64,000 bases of DNA. Source: Apostichopus japonicus. Lineage: Eukaryota; Echinodermata; Holothuroidea; Aspidochirotida; Stichopodidae. Positions 32,721-44,587 of this stretch are shown here, piece after piece; within the stretch, counting starts at the first letter, position 1, and the number at the start of each line of letters is the position of its first letter. Location of the stretch: positions 11,104,013 to 11,168,012 of the forward strand of contig NC_092577.1 of assembly GCF_037975245.1 (NCBI RefSeq), in the 5' to 3' direction. The notes beneath the pieces were generated by a model, which searched no databases, had not been told where the DNA came from, and saw only the letters and a list, made by a program, of their open reading frames with translations. A program made the position numbers and the translations under genes.

Positions 32721-34880
32721 ATGGCGTCGTCAACTCCTCTCACTGATCTGGCAGAAAACTTCTTCATGTGTTCTGTTTGCTTGGGTCAATTTGAAGAACC
32801 GAAACAGTTACCGTGTCTTCACCGATATTGTAGAAATTGCTTGAAGACAGTCATTCAAGCAAGCTATGATGGAAAGCTTACGTGTCCATTGTGTAAACAG
32901 GAATACGTGATACCAGAAAATGGGGTTGACGATTTCAAGACCGACTTCCATATGAATAGTATGCTTGAGTTTATACAATTGCAAAAGTCTTTTGAAAATA
33001 AAGATTTAAAGCAATGTATAAGCTGTTTGAAGAATAAAAAAGTTTCAGCTTATTGTTTTAAGTGCAGAGATAACTTGTGTGAACAATGTTACAAGGTTCA
33101 CCTCAGTAGTAAAATGTTTACAGATCACAAAACCCACATTCTGAGATTGGATAATATAGAAGCAAAGAATATGACACTGGATAAACTAACATCACTAACG
33201 GAAGATCCCAGGTGTCATATCCATGACAAAAAAGAAGCGCAATTATGCTGCAGTTCTTGCAGAAATGTACCTGTGTGTTTGGCTTGTACATATAATATGC
33301 ACAAAGGTCATGACCTGCATGACGTAACTGAAATAGCAGACCGTGAAAGAAAATTACTGAAACAAGAACTTGTTGAACTAAATAAATACAAAGATAAACT
33401 ATACGAAGTGCCAACGAAAATACAAATTAATCAACAGAAGCTGAATGAAAATGCCATGAAAAGGACAGAAAGACTAAGAAATCAGCACCAGCAACAGACA
33501 AACAAGATTAAATATCAATTTTTGGAATGTACTAAGGAACGAAAAGGGGTTTTAGATGACATTGGAAGCAGAAAAAGAGATAACGACCGTCAGATCACTC
33601 TTAATTTGGAAAAAGAATTGGTACAAGTGAGAGAGAAATATGATAAAATCAGGAAAACAGCGAATCAAAAATATCACAACGATTCTGAAGAGATTATAAA
33701 CAAATGTGATGAAATTGAGAGTGCACTTAAAGGAAAACTTCGCAGCCTAGATGCTAACTTAAAGAATTTGACAACAGCAACATACCTGCTTGTAAATCAA
33801 AATGAAGATGAACTAAAGAAAATAAGAGAATATTGCGAACAGGTTATTAAACGGTACGAGAACGTTACAGCAACGACCTCATCTATTCTTACTTCTAACG
33901 ACGATTGGACAGACGCTCAGTGTATCCCTGATATTAGAGCAGCATGTGAACCTCTGTTGGTAGAAATGAAAAAGGAATTCCCAGAGTTAGAAACTTTATC
34001 TGATGTCACTAAAGGTAACATTACGATAGCTCAGCATAAAGAGTCAGTGGTTGTTGTTGCAGGAATCAAAGTTAAAGATGGATGCATCACTGATATTACA
34101 AGCAAAGGAGATGTCAATATTGCCATAACTCATAATGCAACTGAACGGTTGTCACATATTACTGTGTTCAACAGTAAAGGTGAAATACAACGACAGGATC
34201 AGATCGACATTGATTTAGACATACCCATTTGCGGTCTGTTATCTGAGTTCAAAGCTGTAACATGGGATTATTGTTATGAAATCGGTATTTACGATGTAAG
34301 TGATGGTGCATATAGCAAGAAGAACATTCGTAACGGCATTACAAGTTGGCCATCTGATCAGTACGTGAGTTGTGTAACTACTGATCCTGTGAAGAATAAT
34401 ATTATTGTCGGTACTGACAGCAGAGATGTGTATGTATTTACTGATCAAATGAATTACAGTCACAGGATTAAACTACCAAATGTAATCTATGCAGCGTATG
34501 ATATCACTGTACATAGAGGTAGTCTCCTGGTCTGTGACAACTCGCGTGGTAGAGCATATGCAGTCACCAATGAAGAATTACAGAGTAAGCTGATGTATGA
34601 ATTCACCAAACCAGATCTTGATGAGTTGGACTGGAGTCCTATCAGTGTCTGCACAGACCAGAATGAGTTCATCTACGTGCTATGGTATAAATCAATCTTT
34701 GATAAGCGGAGATGTATTCTGGTACAATACAGTCAGGATGGCCGACAGTTAATCACAACAAAAAGAGTAGATGATGACGTTTACCGTTTGTCAACATTTG
34801 AAGAGAACGGGATAGAAAAAGTTCTAACAGCAACAACGCGATGGGGAGAATTTTACACTTACGATCTTTTAGTGACGTAA
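32721..34880 (+). CDS. TRIM-type RING/B-box E3 ubiquitin ligase, copy C
   Basis: 719 residues in a single coding exon starting at the conserved ATG 19 nt after the splice acceptor. RING C3HC4 (MCSVC, LPCLHRYC, CPLC), B-box1 (CISCLKN to DHKTH) and B-box2 (CHIH to HKGH) have every zinc ligand. They are followed by the long coiled coil and a propeller-like C-terminus (NNIIVGTDSRDVYVFTD, ISVCTDQNEFIYVLW). A short deletion near residue 450 joins LSDVTK directly to GNITIAQ, relative to A and B. The gene is probably functional. Expected biochemical role is ubiquitin ligase; the recognised partner is unknown. Confidence 0.92.
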   Translation: MASSTPLTDLAENFFMCSVCLGQFEEPKQLPCLHRYCRNCLKTVIQASYDGKLTCPLCKQEYVIPENGVDDFKTDFHMNSMLEFIQLQKSFENKDLKQCISCLKNKKVSAYCFKCRDNLCEQCYKVHLSSKMFTDHKTHILRLDNIEAKNMTLDKLTSLTEDPRCHIHDKKEAQLCCSSCRNVPVCLACTYNMHKGHDLHDVTEIADRERKLLKQELVELNKYKDKLYEVPTKIQINQQKLNENAMKRTERLRNQHQQQTNKIKYQFLECTKERKGVLDDIGSRKRDNDRQITLNLEKELVQVREKYDKIRKTANQKYHNDSEEIINKCDEIESALKGKLRSLDANLKNLTTATYLLVNQNEDELKKIREYCEQVIKRYENVTATTSSILTSNDDWTDAQCIPDIRAACEPLLVEMKKEFPELETLSDVTKGNITIAQHKESVVVVAGIKVKDGCITDITSKGDVNIAITHNATERLSHITVFNSKGEIQRQDQIDIDLDIPICGLLSEFKAVTWDYCYEIGIYDVSDGAYSKKNIRNGITSWPSDQYVSCVTTDPVKNNIIVGTDSRDVYVFTDQMNYSHRIKLPNVIYAAYDITVHRGSLLVCDNSRGRAYAVTNEELQSKLMYEFTKPDLDELDWSPISVCTDQNEFIYVLWYKSIFDKRRCILVQYSQDGRQLITTKRVDDDVYRLSTFEENGIEKVLTATTRWGEFYTYDLLVT

Positions 34881-35480
34881 ATGTAGGAAATTTTTGAAAG
34901 CAACCTGACAAGTTCAGAATGCTCTCAACCCAACTAGAGAAATTTATTAATCGAGAAATATGACTTTAATTTTCTATCGAATTTTTTGATTTATTTTGTA
35001 TGTTTTATTATTTTTGTTTTCATTTCCTGACAGACAAATAATCCCCATAAAATAACATGAGTATGAGTTACACTTTGTTAATTTATTGTAAGTTTGATCT
35101 TCCTGGTGAGATATTTCATCTGGTTAAGGCAGCTCTTTGGTGGAAGTCACTGATATCCGAGAATATTCCATTTGTGGAGGTGAGCCCCTCTTGAATGTAA
35201 ACGATGACATAGGCTAATATTAAACGAAATATAGCAACTCACCGAGGTATTTATGACAGGAATACACTAAAACAATTAACGAAGAATTAAACAAATAATT
35301 ATTGAAAAGGAGTATCGTTGTACATGTACCTCTGACTGTAGATGTTAGACTATACCGATACATAGTACTCGATACACACATAATCCAACTCTCAATCACA
35401 CACACATACGAAGTTAAACTATGTATTGGAAATAAAATTCTACGTAGTTATATCCACCGCTGACTGTACCGGTAAAAAAA
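34881..35480 (+). other. 3' flank of copy C shared with other copies
   Basis: CGAGAAATATGACTTTAATTT, TTTCATTTCCTGACAGACA, CCGAGAATATTCCATTTGTG and GGTGAGCCCCTCTTGAATG match the flanks of A, B and D, and GTAGTTATATCCACCGCTGA matches B. No gene. Confidence 0.6.
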
Positions 35481-38400
35481 TCAAATATATATATAAAATA
35501 CGGTTTATATGTTACTACAGACCCGAGGAGAGGGGAGGTGGTCCGAGATGAGGCCACATTCCCATGATTGGTGTACTATTGATATTTCGCCCGGTGACGT
35601 AATTGTTCCCGCTTCCAACCTGTCGCTAGAAATTTTTAGCTACTGCCAACATTGAGGTACCTTCAGAACGTGGTAAATATATTACCATATCAGCTTAAAT
35701 GCGTTGGTGTTTCTGTAAATGACGTTGTATAGGACATATATGAGTAATATTACCAAAGTTTGCCTTTTATTTAACAGGAAAGTCAAACGCACTGCCTGTG
35801 GATCATTTAGAATATAGGATATGTAGATCAAATTTAATGAGTAGAAAGCCTGTCTGTGTGTGTGTGTGTATGTGTTAAATGTCATGTAAGGTTAACAGGG
35901 TTCAATGTATGAAAATCTAATAAACAACGCTAAATATGAAAGCTGATATGAGCTTCTCATTTAGTGTGCATGATTCACTTAATTGTGCGTACCAATATTA
36001 TCTTATTATCTGTGAAATTGTACAGTGGTTTGCGTCGCTGAAACTTAAAGTATATTTGTTTGCAGTGTGACGTTACATGTTCATATATAAAACTAACAAG
36101 TAGATCACAAGGTTTTGATTGAATTTGATACGACTCTGGTTTTAATATAGGTAATCCTGTATAATCATGGAGGGTATATATTATACTATGATTATTTACC
36201 AAAATATTACCATCATTGTTTAACAGTATTCACTCTATGAAAATCCCATAACAGATTTTATGGAAGATATCAGATCCCACAAACTGATTATGAACTGCCA
36301 AAATTAGCAAAAAATATTTGCCAAACTCATTTCTTATGATTATGTCATCTCTCTAATATAAACAATTTGTTTTCATAATAAGTGAAAATAGCACCTATAA
36401 TAATCTTCAGAAAATTAAGACTACACTTTTCGGAGGTGTCGGAATTTGCCCGCCTTTACTTCATTTCCCTTAAAAGAATCTTGAGGATAAGCAAGACAAA
36501 TATGGTTAATATTTATTGGCTTTATAAGTACAAGGTTCGCTTTCCTCTCATGACACATTGATGGATATATGGTCCTCTTCATATGTGTTATCAACATTTG
36601 AGACCAACGTTGATCACTGCTAGGTTGTAAACTTGGCTGTAACTTCAACTATCGTTTCACGTTACAACAATATATATACAGAAACGAATTAACAACCTTT
36701 TTGTCTGTGTTGGAGACACATTGTAATTTCAATCAAGTTTCAGCAAAACGTGTCCTTTCGAAGACAATCTAAGACCAAAGTAAGTTAAACATTTCTTGTC
36801 CAGACTTTTCACATCATCGTATAATTTTTGGTTTCGATGATAATCGTAGTCTTCCGTCGTATTTTCGCAATTGTTGCGATACAGTGCCAAATAAAAACAT
36901 CAGGTTTGGATGTAGTAACGTTGGGGGAAATGACCAGGCGCCGTTTACCAAAATTAACTGTCGCCTAGTTAGATGTTTTAGAGGCAAACCAGACGAGACA
37001 ACCGTTGGGACCAGGTGGTAAAAATCGCACGGCGTCTGCTTCATATACAGCTTGTAGTGTACCACATTTAGTTGAGAGTAGAGATCAATATGCATGTCGG
37101 ATACAGAAAGTTTCCATCTCGGTCATCAGCTGCCAATGTGAATATTGTGTGTCATAAATTTCAATGCTTTCTACTGTACTACTTAGATTGAAGTATGTTC
37201 ATCCTGGCTATACCCTACAGCCTAGTGGGTAACATTCATATAAAATTATTCATGTAGCATCATCGAAACCACTCTGCAGTTTTGCTGTCTGGTTATGTAT
37301 ATCTCTTATTCTTCTTAAACTCGATCAATTATCTATTTCTTTTTAGTCGATCTAATCGGATTTCATACTTGTCACATTTTATTTAGCTTTTCATTCATCA
37401 TACTATCATACTCTTGATGTACTAAAACAAGCCCACAGTCTTGATATTCGGTTAAGAAAACCTCAAGTTTTGTTCAAATGTAAAAAATTAAACCTTTTGT
37501 TTGGTCCTTTTTCACAGAAATGGCATTTATTGTTTCTAAGATTTTAATTCTTTTGACCGTTTTTGTTACTTTTCGAAAGGTATGTGATAATCATTTTCAT
37601 CATTATTACTTTGAGACTTTAAAAAGAAAGAAAAGAAAGTGCCTGAAGATAGAGCCTGAGCACAAAAAGCAAACGACTTATCTGATCTACTGATCAAATG
37701 TATGTAAATCTATAGTTAAAACATCCATAGTCGAATAAAACTTGAATTGTAGGCCTTCGGTCTTCCTTTATTGATAAACATTAAGACTGGGCTTCTCAAA
37801 GCATTATATGACTTCCTTTGTTATTTAATATGATAAAAGCTGGTTGAAAACAGATTCCGATCAATTCAATATTTAAGTACCAATATGATGATAAAAATGA
37901 AATATTCATGAATTAACACTTTCAGTTGTATATTTGTATATAGGCCTAAACACTTTGATGCAAACGATCGTCTAAGAACAACAAAATGAAGCCACATCAC
38001 CTAACATTACCATACAGCCAAGAGTAATCCGATGCAACTGTATATATCGTCCCGTTTTCGCCTAGTGGCGAATGTGCACTTTTGGCGAAATTGAGTTAAA
38101 TATTATTCTTACCTATTTCGAGGGTGAAGAATCGGTTGAGCCGGGTAAGAAGTTCTAAAACTGTCTAGTGTTTTTAGTTATTTCTGACTGTTTTTGACGA
38201 ATGTCCACCTAAGGCCCACTCGATTTTGCGTAACGACGAGTATTACCCTTTGGAACAAGCCGAACATAACAACCATGTCGGCTAACTGCCATTTGAAAAC
38301 ACCCGGGATTATGGAAAGGTAATATCTTTATTATTTCCACCTCGTCTTTTAATTGATTCATGCAGCATTTCATACACGATAGCATAACTCGTGAAAACAG

Positions 38401-39700
38401 AATGACCAGTGGGTCAGCAATAATATACCTGAACAGTTGCCTAGTGTTATGATTGCATTACATTCGATACTTGTATCTGTTGCGCGAGTAGCTATAGACG
38501 GTAGACTGGAGTAACGCTATTTATCTCTACTGAATCAGTGTAACAGTGTGGGTACATTTAATTAGAGCTGTGTGTAAATGAGGAAACATGCGGTGTAAGT
38601 CACTGACGGACATTGATGACAATGGGTGTAACTCGTATAAAAATGATGAATAAATCACTCAAATTTTCATTGCGAAAGCATAGACTACAATACCTAGACC
38701 AACGTTAATTAATTTAGGCCATTCGTATTGTTAGCCTAACCATACCTACGGATTAAAGGGAAGGAAACCCAAACCATCATAATGAACTTATATCACCAAG
38801 ATCCTTGTGATGAACTTATCCCTAAAATATCTAAGTCCATTATCTTGCACGGTACGGGAGTAAATTGGTTTTTAAAAGTCGTGGCAGGGAGCTATTTTTT
38901 GACAAAGTGTAATGTCATAGTGCCACTTGGGATGGCAGGGGGGGGGGGGGAGATGTAATTTAATTATTTTGTTTCCTGTCTCCTTTCAATGTGAATGTAA
39001 ACAGTTCAATAAACAAATACCAGTATTATGACAAATTAAAACATGCAAACACCAGCTCATTTCCACTTAAGACTTCCTTTAGTCTTCAATTTCATATATA
39101 TAAAAAACATTAAAAATGTAACATCTCCCTGAAGAAGTACGGTTTCTCTTAGCTGTTGGCGAATTTGCTCATCACGAGCATTACTCTAGCCTAGCTTATA
39201 GCTACCTTTATCTGGCTTAGTAATACCTAGTTATATAGTTGAAGGTACTAGAATATTTTATACTTGAAGTAGTTACTTTGCTACCAAGGTTCAGGGGTGG
39301 GGGGGGGGGGGTGCGTTAAGACCGAAGTACTAGAAAATCTGTATAGCAACCTTTAGATTTGACAGAACCTTGGATGTTTTCTTTCACAGGCTTAGAAGTT
39401 CAGGATCACAGGGAAGTTATACCAGACCTTTTGGAAAAATAAACGAAGTCAGAATATGGACATACAAACCAAATGAAAATCACCAAACAGGCTGATACAC
39501 CTTCAGCCCTGGTTTCCATACATTGGGACTGTTAACCCATCAGGTTGCTCGATTGGAAAGGAGAAGGCACTTGCGGTTCCAGAACGGAAGTATCAAGCCA
39601 CTCGAAGAATCCATGTATTGCAGATATCAAACGTTTGATTAATCCATGATATTGTGTCTCATTAAGATTGTAAGGAAGAATTATAACAAAGGGTCTTTTT
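35481..39700. other. No gene seen between copies C and D
   Basis: AT-rich sequence with GT-rich and poly-G microsatellites (35850, 38940, 39300). The open frames (up to 93 codons, 36814-37095 on the - strand) have no recognised similarity. It has no match in the other intergenic blocks that I could see. Confidence 0.45.
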
Positions 39701-39739
39701 TTACTTTTCTAGTGCGTTAAATACTGTCTTGCCAAATCA

Positions 39740-40620
39740 ATTAATGAAGGATCTTTTACGATTTATCAAAGAAATATGGCTTATTCATTGGCTGACACAA
39801 TGTCTTCAAGGATGGTCCAGACAAGTTAGGTTGGATAAAGTGTTATCGGAAGTATCGGAAATAATGGTTGGTGTGCCTTAGGGAGGGGGTCCATTATCAA
39901 CTATATTATGTACTATATAAACTTATGAAGTTAGGTCAAATTCACACATTTCTGCTACAAAATATGCAGATGATACTGCTGTATCATGCACACTTCCTAA
40001 GAGCTCTGTTGAAACTGACCAATGAAAATATCGGTGTTCTGTAAATGACATAGTTCCAACATGTGACTGCATGGCTTTATTGTGTAACCCCAAAAAATAA
40101 AGGAGTTTGTTTTTGAAAATAAAACATGAAGGTCTCATTCTATCAAGATCGCAACGTATTATTATCATTGCGGGATCGGAGATGGCTAGAACCTCTACAA
40201 CTGAGTACTGGGAGGATACAGCGACAACAGGTATTTAAAAGAGTATATTATATAGTATCTAGTGCGGCTTATACGTTGTGTCTTTCTTTAACCAAAATGC
40301 TAAAGGAAATGTTTTCAATACTATTATACAACCTGGCACATGTGATCTATACAGTGCCTGTCTGGTACCATTTTATATTGCAAGAAAGCAAAGAAAGAAG
40401 AATGGCGTTTCTTAAATACATATCAGCTATATTTAATTTAGATTGCAAAATACTTTTAGAAAAAGTAAATGCTGCTGCAAGAACTGAGTGGCTAATAAGA
40501 ATGGCTAATAGGATTTATAGTGATCAGAATCACCCTTTGTATACTGTGCTAACAAGTCTCCTGCACAAATCGAGCAGATATCTACGAAATCTCCACAAAA
40601 TACCGAACGTAAGTTAACAG
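39740..40620 (+). mobile_element. LINE fragment (RT domain and C-terminus), decayed
   Basis: The + strand reads GWSRQVRLDKVL near 39811, MVGVP, a stop, then GGGPLS near 39863-39897, and TKYADDTAVSC near 39956-39992. These are the RT box preceding the catalytic YADD and the YADD itself. The 163-codon frame 40126-40617 continues the C-terminal part (LLYNLAHVIYTVPVWYHF, LEKVNAAARTEWLIRMA). Several stops and frameshifts make it non-functional. Confidence 0.7.
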
Positions 40621-40670
40621 AAACTCATTTATTTACCGTGCTGCTTTATACATTCCATCCGAGCACTTAG

Positions 40671-41880
40671 AATGTTTGTTGTAGTCTGTTTGTTATATCG
40701 TTTTATGTATTTACTTTGGTATGTGTAGATGTATTTTATATGATATCCTATCATCTTAACATTTTTCCCTTTTTATATTAGTTATTCTTGGACTGTTTGT
40801 TGTTTGTTGATATCCTATGATCTTCAAAAAAAATCACCTTTCATATTAGTTATTCTTCTTGTTGAGGTAATATATGACTCCTCTCTATAAATTTTATATC
40901 TATACCGTACTGGAAGGAAATAAAAAGAGAAGGAACAGTTGAGGTAATATATGACTCCTCTCTATAAATTTTATATGTATACTGGAAGGAAATAAAAAGA
41001 GAAGAGAACACGTTTTTATATGATATCCTATCATCTTAACATTTTCCCCCTTTTATATTAGTTATTCTTGGACTGTTTGTTGTTAGCCTGTTTGTTATAT
41101 CGTTTTATGTATTAACGTTTGTATGTGTACTGGAATTTGATATGATATCCTATGATCTTAAAAAAAAATCACCTTTCATATTAGTTATTCTTCTTGTTGC
41201 GGTAATATATGACTCCTCTCTATAAATTTTATATGTATACTGGAAGGAAATAAAACGAGGGAACAACATACTATAGTACAACTTGGAAACACTTAAACAA
41301 TGGCACAGTTGTTTCCTTCTTTAAATCTGAGGATTCACACGAGGTTGGGTTGGATATTATGAATGTGTCTGTGATCGTTAGAAAATTTTGATATGTATAC
41401 TGGAAGGAAATAAAACGAGGGAACAACATACTATAGTACAACTTGGAAACACTTGAACAATGGCACAGTTGTTTTCTTCTTTAAATCTGAGGATTCACAC
41501 GAGGTTGGGTTGGACATTATGAATGTGCCTGTGATCGTAAGAAAATTTTTATATGTATACTGTAAGGAAATAAAAAGAAGGAACAACATACTATAGTACA
41601 ACTTGGAAACACTTGAACAATGGCACAGTTGTTTCCTTCTTTAAATCTGAGGATTCACACGAGGTTGGGTTGGATATTATGAATGTGCCGGTGATTGTAA
41701 GAATATTTTTATATGTATACTTGAAGGAAATAAAAAGAAGGAACAACATACTATAGTACAACTTGAAAACAATTGAACAATGGCACAGTTATTTCCTTCT
41801 TTAAATCTGAGGATTCACACGAGGTTGGGTTGGATATTATGAATGTACCTGAGAGTTTAAGAACAATTTCACATTCCGTT
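40671..41880. repeat. Tandem repeats at the LINE 3' end, including a 160-bp satellite
   Basis: A roughly 330-bp unit (TTATATCGTTTTATGTATT to CTATAAATTTTATAT) occurs about twice between 40671 and 41240. It is followed by an exact 160-bp period with GGAAGGAAATAAAA starting at about 41241, 41401, 41561 and 41721. Units share CATACTATAGTACAACTTGG and GAGGATTCACACGAGGTTGG. Units end in AAATAAAA-type tails, so the array may derive from the LINE 3' UTR. Confidence 0.85.
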
Positions 41881-42094
41881 TAAGGGGATAGTATAGTGGA
41901 AAAGCTTCAAAAACTTTTGAAGGATACTTAGAAACTATTTTCAGAGACATTTCACGTAATACACTCACTTGAAAATGAAGAATTGCCCACAATTTCCGTA
42001 GTCGGTGTGCTTCATAAGAGTTTCGACTTAACAGATTACGCCGCCCACTGGAACTATTATTTTTGCAACTGCATGTGTTCACATTTCATAATAT

Positions 42095-42570
42095 CACTTG
42101 TCTATTTCATACATTTTAGAAAATGGTGGGGGTTCTTTTAACATAAATAAGACCAATATATCACCCTTTCAGCAACCGGCTCTCCTTGCCCTCCCTACCT
42201 CAACATCCCTCTATCCGACACCATCCATGTCACCCAAGAAAAACATACTAAAACACTTACATCAGCCCATAACCCATACAAATTCCTTGTCTATTTTATA
42301 TATTGCAACAAAACGTGGTCGTTCTTTTAAAAATTAATAAGACCAATATGCCACCCCTTTCAGCAGCCGGCTCTCCTTGCCCTCTATACCACCTCCCTTC
42401 ATCATATCCGACTCCATCCATGTCACTCAAGAAAAACATACTAAAACACGTAAGTTGATACCTGCGTATGACCCAAGAAAATTCCTTGTCTATTTTATTC
42501 ATTATAGTAAACCGTGGACGTTCTTTTTAAAATCAATAAGACCAATATACCACCCCTTCGATTATTTTCT
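42095..42570. repeat. ~195-bp tandem repeat, about 2.4 units
   Basis: Units begin TTGTCTATTT at 42098, 42287 and 42486. They share AATAAGACCAATAT, CCGGCTCTCCTTGCCCTC, CCATCCATGTCAC and AAGAAAAACATACTAAAACA. Confidence 0.85.
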
Positions 42571-42784
42571 TCTTACGTAAGGTGATTCCACCTACTCCCC
42601 TCCTCTCCTCATGTGACAGTGAACATTCACGGTGTACCCTATGGCTACTACACAACGGTGACGAATACTAGTCTGTGACAGGACGAAACTTCAACATTTA
42701 CTTCTAGCATAGTGACGAATGTGTGACGAACGTCTAAAGTTAACTGAAAATGACATGATATAACGACGAATATGTTTACACTAA

Positions 42785-43033
42785 AATTAATAATAATAAT
42801 AATAATAATAAATGAACTTATAAAGCGCTGTACTTTTGCTTGAAAAAATGAGTCTTCAAACAAGACTTGAACTGACTGAGAGTGGGAGAACTCCGCACAG
42901 ATAAGGGCAGACCATTCCAGAGCTTGGGCCCGGCTGATGGAAAGGCACGGTCGCCATAGGTTTTCAGTTTAGTTCTGGGAACATCGAGAGTGAGTGTATT
43001 GCTAGAACGCAACTGGACTCTATGTTTTATCAA
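42785..43033 (-). mobile_element. LINE 3' end fragment, antisense
   Basis: The - strand frame 43033-42818 reads RSSNTLTLDVPRTKLKTYGD then RAFPSAGPKLWNGLPLSVRS, the highly conserved C-terminus of jockey/CR1-type LINE reverse transcriptases. It is followed by an (ATT)n tail at 42788-42810. 5'-truncated insertion directly abutting the BEL/Pao fragment. Confidence 0.85.
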
Positions 43034-43558
43034 CTAGGGAAACATCAGCTAACACACGAGGTTCTGGTGACATTCATGGCAGAGGCGGCTGCCGTTGTCA
43101 ACTCAGGACCTATTAGATCTATCTCATCTTATGCTGACGATCCTGCCCCTCTTACACAAAGTATGTTACTTACTCAGAAGACAACCTCACTACAACCGAT
43201 TGACGATGAGTTTACCCTCAAAAACCTCTACGGGCGCAAGAGATGGAGACGAGCCCAATACCTTGCAGACCAGTTCTGGGATCGTTGAAGGAAAGAATAC
43301 CTCCAAAGCCTCCAACCACGTCAGAAATGGGTGCAACCTCAACATGATGTATCTCCAGGCGATGTAGTACTACTTAAGGAGAAGGACGAATACCGTGGTT
43401 CGTGGCCGCTTGCCAAAATTGTCAGGACTCACAAGAGTGAAGATGGAAAAGTGCTAAAGGCGGATGTCCTGGTGTGCACAGGAGGTACCAAACGAAATTT
43501 CTTGAGACCACTTTCTGCACTGATACCGGTCGAGAAAGCAGTTTCTCCCATTTAGAGA
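43022..43558 (+). pseudogene. BEL/Pao retrotransposon pol, integrase C-terminal end
   Basis: One reading frame, interrupted by a TGA at 43286-43288. It carries TFMAEAAAVVNSGPI, LTQSMLLTQK, RRAQYLADQFWDR, then PGDVVLLKEKDEYRGSWPLA and FLRPLSALIPVE. These are the integrase-core end and C-terminal DNA-binding (DUF5641-like) region of BEL/Pao elements. The stop replaces the Trp that normally follows FWDR. Gag, protease, RT and the rest of integrase are absent; the 5' side is cut by the antisense LINE fragment. Confidence 0.82.
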
Positions 43559-43860
43559 TGGACTCCTCTTGTTACTTGTATTCGTTCCATCATCTTTCAG
43601 TGTTTTTTTTTTATGATTAGTTGATAAGACTTACATGGATTTGAACTTATCCAATCATATGTATATTTTAATATAACAAGGCTTTCGCATTTTGGCGAGG
43701 CGTGTGTCGGGTGTCTGCCCAGGCCTTACATCGTACTCAGTACGCACTTATTTTGTAACATTCGGCGCTCGTTAAATTCCACCGAGATTGTGAAACACGA
43801 CCCGCATAGAGACGATATACAGACGAAAACAACAATCTCACGAAACTCAGGTCTTTCCCG
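43559..43860 (+). mobile_element. Probable 3' LTR or untranslated tail of the BEL/Pao fragment
   Basis: Directly follows the pol stop and contains GTGTGTCGGGTGTCTGCCC near 43703 and GTACTCAGTACGC. Position argues for a 3' LTR, but no second LTR is in the window to prove the ends. Confidence 0.35.
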
Positions 43861-44094
43861 ACTTGAAGGTTAAATTATAGTTTGAAACTTACTCTTTACA
43901 CTGATCGGAATATTTGAGTGTCCGATGTCAACCTCACGTGCAAAGAATCACAGTCTTGTAAGTGATGTTGACGATATTTTGAGATAGATTTGCGTTTAGC
44001 TCAATCGCTTCCAGTGTTCAGTCTTACTACACATTTATATGCCGTTGTTTTGTTCCGTGTTTATATTTAATCGAATTTTACGATTACTTCAACA

Positions 44095-44568
44095 TCCTTG
44101 TTTCGTTCGGTATTTCTGTTGAGGGGGGGGGGGGGGTAGAAGGGTTGGCAGGATCGCCCAGGGTACTGCCACTGACTCCGACATTTTTTACCTTTACACT
44201 CCCACCACAATTCCTCTTTGTCTGACTGCAAGTTTAAATGCATGTTTGATGTGTTCTGTAACTATTCTTATATCGGACTTTTGGAACTGAGAGCGCTGAT
44301 ATAAGCAAAGAAAAATATAGAATTTTCAAAGAATTATAGAAGTTTATCCACTTAAACCTATTCAAATAGAAATTTTTGAACAAAAGTTTTACCCATGACA
44401 TCACTCACTTCCACCCCGCCTCCCATCCCGGTATTTGCATTACTGCATAATGATATAGCTAGAGAATTTAACTAAACATCTAGTTTAATTAATGTTAGTT
44501 AGTCTTCCTAATGCTCGCGACGACTCCAGCAGTATTTATAAATTTCTATATAATTCTGTAAATTGCAG
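44095..44568 (+). promoter_or_regulatory. Conserved upstream block and 3' splice site of TRIM copy D
   Basis: Same block as for copies C and E, from CCTTGTTTCGTTCGG to the acceptor AAATTGCAG ending at 44568. The palindromic arms CTTATATC (44267-44274) and GATATAAG (44298-44305) are perfect. A 14-bp G run at about 44125 is inserted. An ATG at 44492 opens in frame with the gene but lies within the intron. Confidence 0.6.
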
Positions 44569-44587
44569 AATCTCGTCATCAAGACCA

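Noticed and set aside
44492-44587. ATG that would give copy D an N-terminal extension and rescue its lost start
   Set aside because: It lies in the intron upstream of the acceptor at 44568, so normal mRNA would not contain it.
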